A DNA stretch of 10,269 bases from an uncultured Prevotellaceae bacterium (GCA_946413885.1 CAMKMK010000072.1:1-10269); one strand, 5' to 3'; numbered from the stretch's first letter, positions 1 to 7,386 are shown. Notes: a model not told the origin generated them from the letters alone. A program made the numbers and translations.

Positions 1-148
1 CCTTTGTCGTTTTCGCCACTCTCAGGTTCTTCCCCTTACAATAGATACTGACCTGACAGAACGATTCGTACGGTCAGCTTCCGAGGGAGGCACACCCACT
101 GAATGCCATGTATGTCATGTTCTCTAAGCTGCTCCTCCCGCCAGCGAG

Positions 149-275
149 CGAACGAACGAACAGTTGAACAGTTTGTGTGAGGAAACGTGAGGAAGGTTAT
201 AATTATATATGTATATATAATTATCCCTCTATGTCCATTCGCGCAAAATTAATTGTTCAACTGTTCGTTCGTTCG
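149..275. repeat. Concentric nested palindrome, probable intergenic repeat element
   Basis: The outer arms 149-170 and 254-275 are perfect 22-bp reverse complements built on GAAC/GTTC tetranucleotides. The inner arms 199-210 (ATAATTATATAT) and 213-224 are perfect 12-bp reverse complements around a 2-nt apex. Both pairs share a centre near 211.5-212. Between them, 172-180 pairs with 239-247 over nine positions, two of them G-U in plus-strand RNA (176/243 and 178/241). The left flank also carries GTGAGGAA twice (177-184, 187-194). No coding sequence lies inside. It could be a small non-autonomous element (MITE- or REP-like), a structured RNA or a regulatory hairpin. I see no clear target-site duplication. 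Confidence 0.75.
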
Positions 276-431
276 GCTGTTCACTAAAAATGTTAAATGG
301 CATATATATAATAGCGTACTATTTATTATTACCTTATCAAATAAGGAAAGAGACACTCTCAAATCCCAGAAGTAACATGTCATCTTTTTATGTCTCCAAA
401 TTGAAAGAGAAGGAAAAAAGCAGAAAAAAAG

Positions 432-459
432 AAAAGAGCAGCCTCACGGCCACTCTTTT
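432..459 (-). terminator. Intrinsic terminator of the sigma/membrane-protein unit
   Basis: Arms 432-443 and 448-459 form a stem with a TCAC loop on the plus strand (GTGA on the minus strand). Three G-C pairs lie next to the loop, then two mismatches (439/452, 440/451), then seven pairs. Read leftward, the stem is followed by a T-run (complement of the A-run 424-430). It lies about 135 nt beyond the stop codon of the last minus-strand gene. T456-T460 on the other side could make it work in both directions. Confidence 0.7.
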
Positions 460-594
460 TCTCAGTTAGTATGTTTATGAAAAATTTGAGAGAGAATGGA
501 ACTTCTCAGTCCCGATAATTGTTTTAGTAAGCACTAACTTGTTTATTATATAAAAAAGCAATTAAAAAATGATACAATAAAAAGGTTGTCTCCG

Positions 595-1113
595 TCAACG
601 CGACATTTCATCGGAAGTCTGCTCTTGCAGGACTTGATTGATGGTGTCAATAGGTGTGGTAACTGGAAGTGACGAAGTCTGGATGGCTGCATCGGGAGTG
701 AGTGAGAACTCAAGGCTGGAATCCTCTTCAGTTTGTTGCACGAACTGCAAGGAATCATCTTGTCCTGCGGACTGAAAACTATGTTGTGCAGCCATTCCGA
801 TAACCAATATCACAGCAATCATGCCAGCTGCCTTATAGAAAGGAGAAACACGGCGTGCGAAGGAGATGCGACGAGCCTTGACAATAGGTTCATCAGTATT
901 CTCGTCAATCAAATCCATCATGCGGTCATCGAAATCTTGCCCCAAATGAGCCTTTGACAATTCTTCTTCTGCTGTGAATATCTGACGATAGGGTTGCAAA
1001 TATGCTGGTATCTCTTCTTGTTGGAAGAAAGCACGCAAGATCTGCTCCTCCTGAAGGGAAGTCTCGCAATCCCAATAGCGTTCCAGCAATTGATCGATGT
1101 ATTTATAATCCAT
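595..1113 (-). CDS. Single-pass membrane protein, putative anti-sigma or sigma-associated regulator
   Basis: This 172-residue protein is encoded directly after the ECF sigma gene and overlaps it by 11 nt, which suggests co-translation and a shared job. Residues 1-80 are charged and mostly helical, opening MDYKYIDQLLERYWDCETSL. A basic stretch (about 81-89, RRISFARR) precedes one membrane segment at about 94-109, and a 60-residue acidic, Gln/Ser/Thr-rich tail follows. The positive-inside rule puts the N-terminus in the cytoplasm and the tail in the periplasm. That topology fits an anti-sigma factor, but the zinc anti-sigma motif HxxxCxxC is absent (Cys16 is the only cysteine seen in the N-terminal part). 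Similar small proteins accompany this sigma type in many Bacteroidales. The function is inferred from context only. ATG at 1113 is the natural start because it gives the conserved-looking N-terminus. Confidence 0.7.
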   Translation of the reverse strand: MDYKYIDQLLERYWDCETSLQEEQILRAFFQQEEIPAYLQPYRQIFTAEEELSKAHLGQDFDDRMMDLIDENTDEPIVKARRISFARRVSPFYKAAGMIAVILVIGMAAQHSFQSAGQDDSLQFVQQTEEDSSLEFSLTPDAAIQTSSLPVTTPIDTINQVLQEQTSDEMSR

Positions 1114-1612
1114 ATCGTTCGATTTCTTCTATTTTGTTTTTAATCTTCATACGTGCTCGATGGAGATAAACTTTCACCTGCACTTCTGTCAGATCCGTTA
1201 TAATGGCTATTTCCTGATAGGACTTTCCTTCGATGTCACGAAGTTCCATGATGGTTCGTTGTACTTCAGGGAGTGAGTCCATCTGTTTTCTAACCAATGA
1301 GAGGCGTTCGCGATTGTCAAATTGCTCTTCAGGTGTGGTAACGATGAGATGTTGCTGTGAATCTTCGTCAAGTAACACGTTCCCATGTCCTGCTTTTCCC
1401 GCCATATCGAGAGCCAATCTGCGACAGATTATCTGGCAATATGCTTCGATGGAAGATATTTCTTGCCACTTTGCTCTGCTTTGCCAAACCCGTATCAGCG
1501 TCTCCTGGACAACATCCTCGGCCTCTGCCGTATCCAGAGTGATGCGAAGTGCCAAACGGAAGAGTTTATCCTTGAGTGGCAAAACGTCATCTCTGAAGCT
1601 GATTTTTTTCAT
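1103..1612 (-). CDS. RNA polymerase sigma factor, sigma-70 family, ECF type
   Basis: This 169-residue protein has the two-domain layout of ECF sigma factors, which direct core RNA polymerase to a small regulon. Region 2 spans about residues 14-76, with the core-binding and -10-recognition helix AEDVVQETLIRVW at 31-43. Region 4 spans about 109-162, with the helix-turn-helix SYQEIAIITDLTEVQVKVYL at 131-150 followed by HRARMKI. No region 1.1 or 3 is visible, and the length is usual for ECF factors. The first ATG is kept because MKKISFRDDVLPLKDKLFRLALRI reads as an intact N-terminal helix. A TGTAAC-N16-CGTC element just upstream suggests that the factor transcribes its own gene. The downstream gene overlaps by 11 nt and is probably its regulator. 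The signal sensed and the regulon cannot be read from this window. Confidence 0.93.
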   Translation of the reverse strand: MKKISFRDDVLPLKDKLFRLALRITLDTAEAEDVVQETLIRVWQSRAKWQEISSIEAYCQIICRRLALDMAGKAGHGNVLLDEDSQQHLIVTTPEEQFDNRERLSLVRKQMDSLPEVQRTIMELRDIEGKSYQEIAIITDLTEVQVKVYLHRARMKIKNKIEEIERYGL

Positions 1613-1626
1613 CTCTCTAATTGAAT

Positions 1627-1652
1627 GACGAATGAGACTCGTAAAAGTTACA
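1627..1652 (-). promoter_or_regulatory. Candidate ECF promoter of the sigma gene
   Basis: On the minus strand TGTAAC (1652-1647) is followed by a 16-nt spacer and CGTC (1630-1627). This resembles -35/-10 pairs of known ECF sigma factors, for example TGTAAC/CGAC of Bacillus subtilis SigX. The sigma ATG is at 1612, so the leader would be only about 6-9 nt. No TAnnTTTG box is present in the 80-bp gap to argB. Autoregulation is inferred from the motif, not shown. Confidence 0.5.
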
Positions 1653-1692
1653 AGGCTCTCGCGTTAAAATTGGTTAAACAATAAGGATTTGT

Positions 1693-2490
1693 TTATTCTA
1701 TAATGGTTCCGCCCTGGCCATCGATGTGGTCAGTTCGAGTGATGATAACCTGCCTAACCCCCTGATGAATAGCTTGGAAGGAGTTCTCGAGTTTGGGAAT
1801 CATACCTCCAACCACAATACCACTTTGAGTAAGCTGATGGAACTCGTCTTCGGTAATGTGGGGAATCACACTACTATCATCATCGGCATTACGCAAGACT
1901 CCTGATTTCTCGAAACAGAAAGTCAATGTTACGTCAAAATAAGGTACTAAAGCACAGGCTACCTCACTTGCAATGGTATCAGCATTAGTGTTAAGAAGAT
2001 GTCCTTTCCCATCGTGGGTAAGAGGTGCCATAACGGGCACTACACCTTGTTGAAGGAGAACGCTCAGCATTTGGCCGTCAACATGTTCAACGTCACCTAC
2101 AAAGCCGAAATCTATCATCTGATTTGTCCCATCATCCAAAGTCATACATTTGAGGGGACGTTTATGACTGCGGATAATATTTATATCGGCCCCTGTCAAT
2201 CCTAAAGCATTCACGCCACGAGCTTGAAGGCCAGCTACCACGTTCTTGTTGACAAGCCCCCCGTAGACCATCGTGACCACCTGAAGCATCTGTTCATCAG
2301 TGATGCGTCTGCCGTCCACCATCTGACTCTTAATACCCAAAGATGCCGCAATCTTGGTTGCAGAGCGACCACCCCCATGAACCAGTATTTTATGGCCAGA
2401 GAGTTGAGAAAAATCGGTAAGCAACTGGCTAAGGGAATCGGGATTCTCCACAATTCCACCTCCAACCTTGATGACATTTATCTTTTCCAT
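1693..2490 (-). CDS. argB: Acetylglutamate kinase (possibly N-succinylglutamate kinase)
   Basis: This cytosolic amino-acid kinase phosphorylates the gamma-carboxyl of an N-acylated glutamate with ATP, the second step of arginine synthesis. The 265 residues show the family motifs: Lys8 in KVGGG, the HGGG loop at 38-41, substrate-binding Arg61/62 in DGRRITD, NTNAD at 167-171 with Asp171 as the likely catalytic aspartate, and Lys233 in GGMIPK. The protein begins directly at the first beta strand and lacks the N-terminal helix of hexameric, arginine-inhibited enzymes, so it is probably of the dimeric, arginine-insensitive E. coli type (inference). Bacteroides fragilis is known to use succinylated intermediates in this pathway, so the acyl group cannot be assigned here. 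It follows speA after 77 nt without a clear promoter or terminator, so it may be the last gene of the topA-aroK-speA transcript. An in-frame TGA three codons upstream fixes the start. Confidence 0.93.
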   Translation of the reverse strand: MEKINVIKVGGGIVENPDSLSQLLTDFSQLSGHKILVHGGGRSATKIAASLGIKSQMVDGRRITDEQMLQVVTMVYGGLVNKNVVAGLQARGVNALGLTGADINIIRSHKRPLKCMTLDDGTNQMIDFGFVGDVEHVDGQMLSVLLQQGVVPVMAPLTHDGKGHLLNTNADTIASEVACALVPYFDVTLTFCFEKSGVLRNADDDSSVIPHITEDEFHQLTQSGIVVGGMIPKLENSFQAIHQGVRQVIITRTDHIDGQGGTIIE

Positions 2491-2567
2491 TCTCTTTCAG
2501 GATGAATTCTTGTTTCAGGAAAGCTCTCCTTATAGAAGCAGTGGGCATCCGAAAAGTTTAGATGAAC

Positions 2568-4460
2568 TTATTCCAAGTAAGTATAACCATATAGACCAGC
2601 ACGGTAGTTACTGATGAACTCCTTACCTTCTGACTCTGTGATCTTGCCGTCTTCGATAGCCTTGCTAACCCATATTTCCAGACGTCGAACCAACTTTTTG
2701 GGATCATATTGAACATACTCCAGAACGTCGGCAACAGTCTCGCCATCGATGAATTGATCCAATTTGTAGCTTTCTTTGTCTACCGAAATATGAACGGCAT
2801 TCGTGTCACCAAAAAGATTATGCATGTTACCCAAAATCTCCTGATAAGCACCTACCAAGAAAACTCCAATATAGTAGTGCTCTTCTGGCTTGATGGGATG
2901 TAGAGGGATGTAGTTGGTCTGTTGTCCTCCATTGACGTAGGCAGAAATCTTACCATCTGAGTCACAGGTGATATCTTGCAACGTAGCGCTGCGAGTGGGT
3001 TGCTCATCGAGACGGGCAATAGGCATAATGGGGAAAAGTTGGTCGATACCCCATGAATCAGGCATGCTTTGGAAGAGACTGAAGTTACAGAAATACTTGT
3101 CGGCCATCTGTTTATCGATATTGCGCAACTCGTCTGGCACGTGCTTTAAATGGTGAGCAAGTTCTGCCACCTCATGGCTGATAGCCCAATAAAGAGACTC
3201 AATTTGAGCACGAGTCTTCAAGTCAATAATACCATGACGGAAAAGATCGAGAGCTTCTTCGCGGATATCCTGAGCATCGTGCCAATCCTCAAGTAAGGAA
3301 CGGCTGGAGAGCTTGTCCCAAATCTCAGTTAAATCGTGGACTAACTGATGATCATCAGGACCTGGTTCAAAATCCTCTGGCATTTGAGGAGCAGAAACAC
3401 TTTCAAGTACATCCAGAACCAAAACACTATGGTGGGCTGTCAGTGAGCGTCCTCCTTCGGTGATTAGATTAGGATGAGGAATCCCATTCTTTTCAGCAGC
3501 TCCAGCAAAAGTATAGACACAGTCGTTAACATACTCCTGGATACTATAATTCACACTACTCTCGCTGTTACTGGAACGGGTACCATCATAATCAACTCCC
3601 AGACCACCTCCACAATCAACGAAATCAATCTTGAATCCCATTGTGTGTAGTTGCACGTAGTATTGTGCAGCTTCACGCAAGGCTGTGCTGATACGGCGAA
3701 TCTTGTTGATTTGTGAACCGATGTGGAAATGGATGAGTTTCAGGCAATCACAGAGATTCATTTCCTCCAGCATATGAAGAGCCATCAGAAGTTCAGAGGA
3801 GTTCAAACCGAATTTGCTGGCATCACCACCACTTTCACTCCACTTGCCAGAGCCATTGCTTGCCAATTTTATTCGGATGCCCAGATTGGGACGTACGCCC
3901 ATTTTTTTAGCTGTCTCAGCCATAATCTTCAACTCTGGTAATTTCTCGATAACCAGAAAAACACGCTTCCCCATCTTTTGTGCCAACAAAGCTAACTCTA
4001 TGTAGCTTTGGTCCTTATGGCCATTGCAGATGATGAGGCTATCGCTGTCCATGTTGGTAGCCAATACAGCATGCAACTCGGGTTTCGATCCGGCTTCCAG
4101 TCCCAAATTGTAGCGCTTGCCGTGACTGATAATTTCTTCCACGACTGGACGCATTTGGTTTACTTTGATGGGGAATATGATGAAATGTTCTCCCTGATAT
4201 TCGTATTCTTTTTCCGCCTTGCGAAAGCACTCGTCAGTTTTCTCAATACGGTTATCCAAGATGTCAGGGAAACGAAGTAGAACAGGTGCCTTGACGTGAC
4301 GACTGGAAAGTTGATCCACAACTTCTTGTAAATCCACCTGTACACTGTTCTTCTTGGGAGTCACATATACGTGACCTTTCTCATTGATACCAAAGTAGTT
4401 GACACCCCATCCCTTTATGTTGTACAACTCTTCGGAATCCTCAATCCTCCATTTTTTCAT
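2568..4460 (-). CDS. speA: Biosynthetic arginine decarboxylase (PLP-dependent)
   Basis: The enzyme converts L-arginine to agmatine and CO2, the entry to putrescine and spermidine synthesis by the agmatine route. At 630 residues it has the full length of the SpeA family (fold III, alanine-racemase-like). Lys99 in FPIKVNQ is the expected Schiff-base lysine. Other landmarks are GLEAGSKPEL (about 120-129), HFHIGSQI (244-251), the glycine-rich phosphate loop DCGGGLGVDYDG (282-293), EGGR (335-338), and Cys499 in TCDSDG, the likely second active-site residue contributed across the dimer. No signal peptide is seen. The ATG overlaps the aroK stop codon in ATGA, so translation is probably coupled. Lying between aroK and argB, it uses the product of the pathway that argB starts. 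Confidence 0.96.
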   Translation of the reverse strand: MKKWRIEDSEELYNIKGWGVNYFGINEKGHVYVTPKKNSVQVDLQEVVDQLSSRHVKAPVLLRFPDILDNRIEKTDECFRKAEKEYEYQGEHFIIFPIKVNQMRPVVEEIISHGKRYNLGLEAGSKPELHAVLATNMDSDSLIICNGHKDQSYIELALLAQKMGKRVFLVIEKLPELKIMAETAKKMGVRPNLGIRIKLASNGSGKWSESGGDASKFGLNSSELLMALHMLEEMNLCDCLKLIHFHIGSQINKIRRISTALREAAQYYVQLHTMGFKIDFVDCGGGLGVDYDGTRSSNSESSVNYSIQEYVNDCVYTFAGAAEKNGIPHPNLITEGGRSLTAHHSVLVLDVLESVSAPQMPEDFEPGPDDHQLVHDLTEIWDKLSSRSLLEDWHDAQDIREEALDLFRHGIIDLKTRAQIESLYWAISHEVAELAHHLKHVPDELRNIDKQMADKYFCNFSLFQSMPDSWGIDQLFPIMPIARLDEQPTRSATLQDITCDSDGKISAYVNGGQQTNYIPLHPIKPEEHYYIGVFLVGAYQEILGNMHNLFGDTNAVHISVDKESYKLDQFIDGETVADVLEYVQYDPKKLVRRLEIWVSKAIEDGKITESEGKEFISNYRAGLYGYTYLE

Positions 4461-4984
4461 ACACCTAATTCTTCGCGGAGTAGTTTTACACTATCTTTTA
4501 TTTTCTCGTAGTTATCCAGCAGGGTTACGTCCACCACGTGCTTAGCCTGTAGGTAAAAATGTTCACGTTGCTGGAGTGATTCTCGAATATGCTGAACCAG
4601 ATCTTCTTTGGTTTTCCCTTTGATAAGAGGACGTTCCACCTTACCCATTTCGAGGTGCTGGGCGAGTGTGGCAGGTTCTACTTTCAGGTAGATGGTTTCT
4701 CCCTGCGAGTTCATGTATTGCATGTTGTCAAAGAAACAGGGAGTACCACCTCCACAACTCAAAACAATGTTCTCGAATTCAGCAACCTCGTGAAGCATGT
4801 TGTGTTCCAACTCGCGAAAACCCTCTTCACCTCGTTCGGAAAAGAGTTGGGCTACCGTACGGTGATAACGCATTTCAATGTACCAATCCAAATCGTAAAA
4901 GGAGCAACCCAGAGCCATTGCCAATTGGCGACCAACTGTGGTCTTGCCAGCTCCCATATAACCGATCAGGATGATTCTTATCAT
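4457..4984 (-). CDS. aroK: Shikimate kinase
   Basis: This enzyme phosphorylates shikimate to shikimate 3-phosphate with ATP, the fifth step of the chorismate pathway. The 175-residue length is normal. Visible motifs are the P-loop GYMGAGKTT (8-16), DLD with Asp33 for shikimate, Arg57 in GFRELE, the Walker B-like GGG at 78-80, the lid arginine Arg118 in ERPL, and Arg140 in QQREHFY. It overlaps topA upstream and speA downstream, each by the 4-nt ATGA junction, so the three genes form a tight coupled block. No separate promoter is visible. The symbol aroK rather than aroL is conventional; sequence alone does not separate them here. Confidence 0.96.
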   Translation of the reverse strand: MIRIILIGYMGAGKTTVGRQLAMALGCSFYDLDWYIEMRYHRTVAQLFSERGEEGFRELEHNMLHEVAEFENIVLSCGGGTPCFFDNMQYMNSQGETIYLKVEPATLAQHLEMGKVERPLIKGKTKEDLVQHIRESLQQREHFYLQAKHVVDVTLLDNYEKIKDSVKLLREELGV

Positions 4985-7326
4985 GATTTGCGGCTATAAT
5001 GACGTTTGGAAGTAGTTACTTTGGCAGGAGCCTCCTTAGCGTCTTGACTATTTATGATGTTCATGCATTCTTCCAGGGTTAACTGGGTTGCACGTCCTTG
5101 CATATTCTTGGGAAGACGATAATTGTTTCCCTTATAGGCCAAATAAGGGCCGAAACGTCCATTCAACACCTCCAGTTCAGGTTCCTCTGTGAAGGTTTTC
5201 AGATGTCGTTCTGCTTCTTCACGACGTTTTCTCACAATGAGAGTAATAGCCTCCTGAATGGTCATTGTTAGGGGATTAATATTCTTGGGTACAGAGATAT
5301 AGGATCCTCCGTAAGACACATAAGGACCAAACTTACCTGCACCAATGATGATAGGAACATTCTCGAACTTACCTAAGTTGCGGGGTAAGCGGAAGAGTTC
5401 AAGAGCCTCATCAAGAGTTATTGTTTCCAAGCTTTGCCCCTTTTTCAATTGAGCAAAGCGAGGTTTTTCTTCTGCTTCAGTACTACCAATTTGTGCAACA
5501 GGACCAAAGCGTCCAATTTTTACGGTAATTGGTTCACCAGTTTCAGGATCATTTCCCAAAACACGTTCGCCAACTTTATGTTCGGTACGAGTGTTGGCTG
5601 CCGATTCTACTAAAGGCTCAAAATCATTGTAGAATTCTCGTATGACGTTGGTCCAGTTAGCCTTTCCTTCAGCTATCTCGTCAAACTTCTTTTCCACGTC
5701 GGCAGTAAAGTTGTAGTCCATTATTTCAGGAAAATTATCTTGAAGGAAATCGTTGACAACGATGCCTGTGTCGGTAGGCAATAACTTTCCATGTTCAGCA
5801 CCAATGATAATCTTGCCAGTGGTCTGTTTGATTTCATCTTTTTTGAGAGTCAGGATCTGATAGGAATGGTCTTCACCAGCGATGTCGCTTTTGGTCACAT
5901 ATTCTCGTTGTTGAATGGTGGTGATGGTAGAAGCATAAGTACTGGGGCGTCCTATACCCAGTTCTTCCAGCTTACGTACCAAACTGGCTTCGTTGTAGCG
6001 GACAGGTCGCTGCGCAAAACGTTGAGTGGCCACAATCTCTTGGCTGGACATCATATCATTAATCTTCAGAGGGGGCAAAATACCCTCCTCTTCATTTTCT
6101 GTCTCTTCATCATTGGTTTCGCGATAGATACGCAGAAATCCATCAAACTTTACAACTTCACCTGTTGCTATAAAGAAATCTTCTGTGGTTCCACTGATAC
6201 CGATAGTGGCTTGAGTCTTCTCTAATTCAGCATCAGCCATTTGGCTGGCAATGGTGCGTTTCCATATCAGATCATAAAGACGGCGTTCCTGAACAGATCC
6301 TTCAATCTGAGTATCGTTCATATAAGTAGGGCGAATAGCTTCGTGAGCTTCTTGAGCACCCTTGGAGAAAGTGTGGAATTGCCTTGTCTTGACATATTTC
6401 TTACCCATCTGTTCTGCAATAACTCCTTTGCTAGCCCCTAAACAGAGAGAACTCAGGTTAACACTATCCGTACGCATGTAGGTGATGCGACCACTTTCAT
6501 AAAGATGTTGGGCTACCATCATGGTCTGAGCAACAGTGAAGCCTAATTTGTGTGCAGCTTCTTGTTGCAGGGTACTGGTGGTAAAGGGAGGTGCAGGAAC
6601 TCGTTTGAAAGGTTTGGTTGTGATGTCTTGAATACAGAATTGAGCATCTTTGCATTTTTCCAAAAAAGCTTGGGCCTGTTTCTCTGTGTTAAAGCGATGA
6701 TTGAGTTCTGCTTTCACCTCGCTTCCATCTTCCGTCTTGAAAATAGCTGTCACGCGGAAACTGTCCTCCCCTTGGAAGTTATGTATCTCACGCTCACGCT
6801 CGACAATCAGTCGAACAGCCACACTTTGTACACGACCAGCACTCAGGGCAGGCTTTACTTTTCGCCAAAGGACAGGACTCAACTTGAAGCCTACGATGCG
6901 ATCCAGCACGCGTCGAGCCTGTTGGGCATTTACCAGATTAAGGTCAACATCACGTGGATTCTTGATTGCTTCCAGAATGGCAGGTTTAGTGATTTCGTGG
7001 AAGACAATGCGTCGGGTGTTGTTAGGCTTCAATCCCAACACTTCATACAAGTGCCAACTGATGGCTTCCCCTTCACGGTCTTCATCGGATGCCAACCATA
7101 TCATTTTGGAATCCTGTGCTTCTTTCTTGAGTTGAGCAACTACCTTCTGCTTATCTGATGGAATCTCATATTGAGGTTTGAAGGTGTCTATATCGATGCT
7201 GAATGTCTTTTTCTTTAGATCGCGAATATGTCCGTAGCTGGACAAAACCATGTAGTCATTTCCAAGAAATTTCTCAATGGTCTTGGCTTTGGCCGGACTC
7301 TCCACGATTACCAAATTTTCCTTCAT
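4981..7326 (-). CDS. topA: DNA topoisomerase I (type IA)
   Basis: This enzyme relaxes negative supercoils by cutting and resealing one DNA strand. From the ATG at 7326 it has 781 residues. The TOPRIM domain carries Glu9 in IVESPAKAKTIEKFLG and DEDRE at 81-85. Catalytic Tyr283 lies in GRITYMRTDS. LGIGRPSTYA (456-465) belongs to the core. The C-terminal third has no Cys4 zinc ribbons but carries glycine-rich topoisomerase C-terminal repeats: GRFGPVAQIG (605-614), GKFGPYVSYGGSYISVPK (664-681) and GRFGPYLAYKGNNYRLPK (723-740), then a basic tail. A start 33 nt further upstream, a TTG at 7359, is open but lies inside the -7 promoter box, so the ATG at 7326 is preferred; it begins MKENLVIVES as expected. 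The gene leads a coupled block with aroK and speA. Confidence 0.96.
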   Translation of the reverse strand: MKENLVIVESPAKAKTIEKFLGNDYMVLSSYGHIRDLKKKTFSIDIDTFKPQYEIPSDKQKVVAQLKKEAQDSKMIWLASDEDREGEAISWHLYEVLGLKPNNTRRIVFHEITKPAILEAIKNPRDVDLNLVNAQQARRVLDRIVGFKLSPVLWRKVKPALSAGRVQSVAVRLIVEREREIHNFQGEDSFRVTAIFKTEDGSEVKAELNHRFNTEKQAQAFLEKCKDAQFCIQDITTKPFKRVPAPPFTTSTLQQEAAHKLGFTVAQTMMVAQHLYESGRITYMRTDSVNLSSLCLGASKGVIAEQMGKKYVKTRQFHTFSKGAQEAHEAIRPTYMNDTQIEGSVQERRLYDLIWKRTIASQMADAELEKTQATIGISGTTEDFFIATGEVVKFDGFLRIYRETNDEETENEEEGILPPLKINDMMSSQEIVATQRFAQRPVRYNEASLVRKLEELGIGRPSTYASTITTIQQREYVTKSDIAGEDHSYQILTLKKDEIKQTTGKIIIGAEHGKLLPTDTGIVVNDFLQDNFPEIMDYNFTADVEKKFDEIAEGKANWTNVIREFYNDFEPLVESAANTRTEHKVGERVLGNDPETGEPITVKIGRFGPVAQIGSTEAEEKPRFAQLKKGQSLETITLDEALELFRLPRNLGKFENVPIIIGAGKFGPYVSYGGSYISVPKNINPLTMTIQEAITLIVRKRREEAERHLKTFTEEPELEVLNGRFGPYLAYKGNNYRLPKNMQGRATQLTLEECMNIINSQDAKEAPAKVTTSKRHYSRKS

Positions 7327-7356
7327 TTTAAATCTTCGATTGTATGATTTTGGGCG

Positions 7357-7364
7357 CAAAGGTA
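7357..7364 (-). promoter_or_regulatory. Bacteroidetes -7 element of the topA operon
   Basis: The minus strand reads TACCTTTG, a full match to TAnnTTTG, followed by CGCCC. It is 31 nt upstream of the topA ATG at 7326. A TTTG-like -33 element at the usual 19-20 nt spacing is not evident (AGGT is there instead), which lowers confidence. It would drive topA-aroK-speA and perhaps argB. Confidence 0.6.
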
Positions 7365-7386
7365 ATGTAAAAATCCCAACTACACC

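Larger units (their letters stand above)
1..594. other. Long non-coding region with several inverted repeats
   Basis: No reading frame here has a start, length and composition that would make it credible. From left to right I see: CTGACC (48-53) facing GGTCAG (72-77), with ACGA/TCGT nested inside (61-69); CAGCTT (75-80) complementary to AAGCTG (126-131), and GGGAGG (85-90) complementary to CCTCCC (134-139), two pairings that cross each other; the concentric palindrome at 149-275; CCTTAT/ATAAGG with a 3-nt loop (332-346); GAGACA (350-355) facing TGTCTC (391-396); the terminator at 432-459; and AGTTAGT (464-470) facing ACTAACT (533-539). Short 6-7 bp matches are expected by chance in 600 bp, so only the palindrome and the terminator are well supported. 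The AT-rich stretch 540-590 next to the last gene shows only a 4-bp stem. Confidence 0.6.

Noticed and set aside
2..127. 41-codon open frame running in from the left edge on the plus strand
   Set aside because: An open stretch of this length is common by chance over six frames, its composition is not protein-like, and the region has strong inverted repeats instead.
1..140. Cobalamin or TPP riboswitch, or SRP RNA, on either strand
   Set aside because: Fragments such as CTGAGAGTGG (minus strand) and GGTCAGCTTCCGAGGGAGG looked suggestive, but the remaining conserved blocks of those RNAs are missing.
146..170. GAAC repeats as a CRISPR or microsatellite array
   Set aside because: There are only three tandem units with no spacers; they are better explained as part of the palindrome arm.
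244..251. Leftward -7 box TAATTTTG next to the palindrome arm
   Set aside because: The match to TAnnTTTG is complete, but there is no -33 element at the right distance and no gene to its left in the window.
6550..7158. Open frame of about 200 codons on the plus strand opposite topA
   Set aside because: It lies wholly antisense to conserved topoisomerase domains and has no recognisable motif; it is a shadow of topA codon use. The same holds for the plus-strand frames at 5791-6225, 1233-1628 and 4589-4999.
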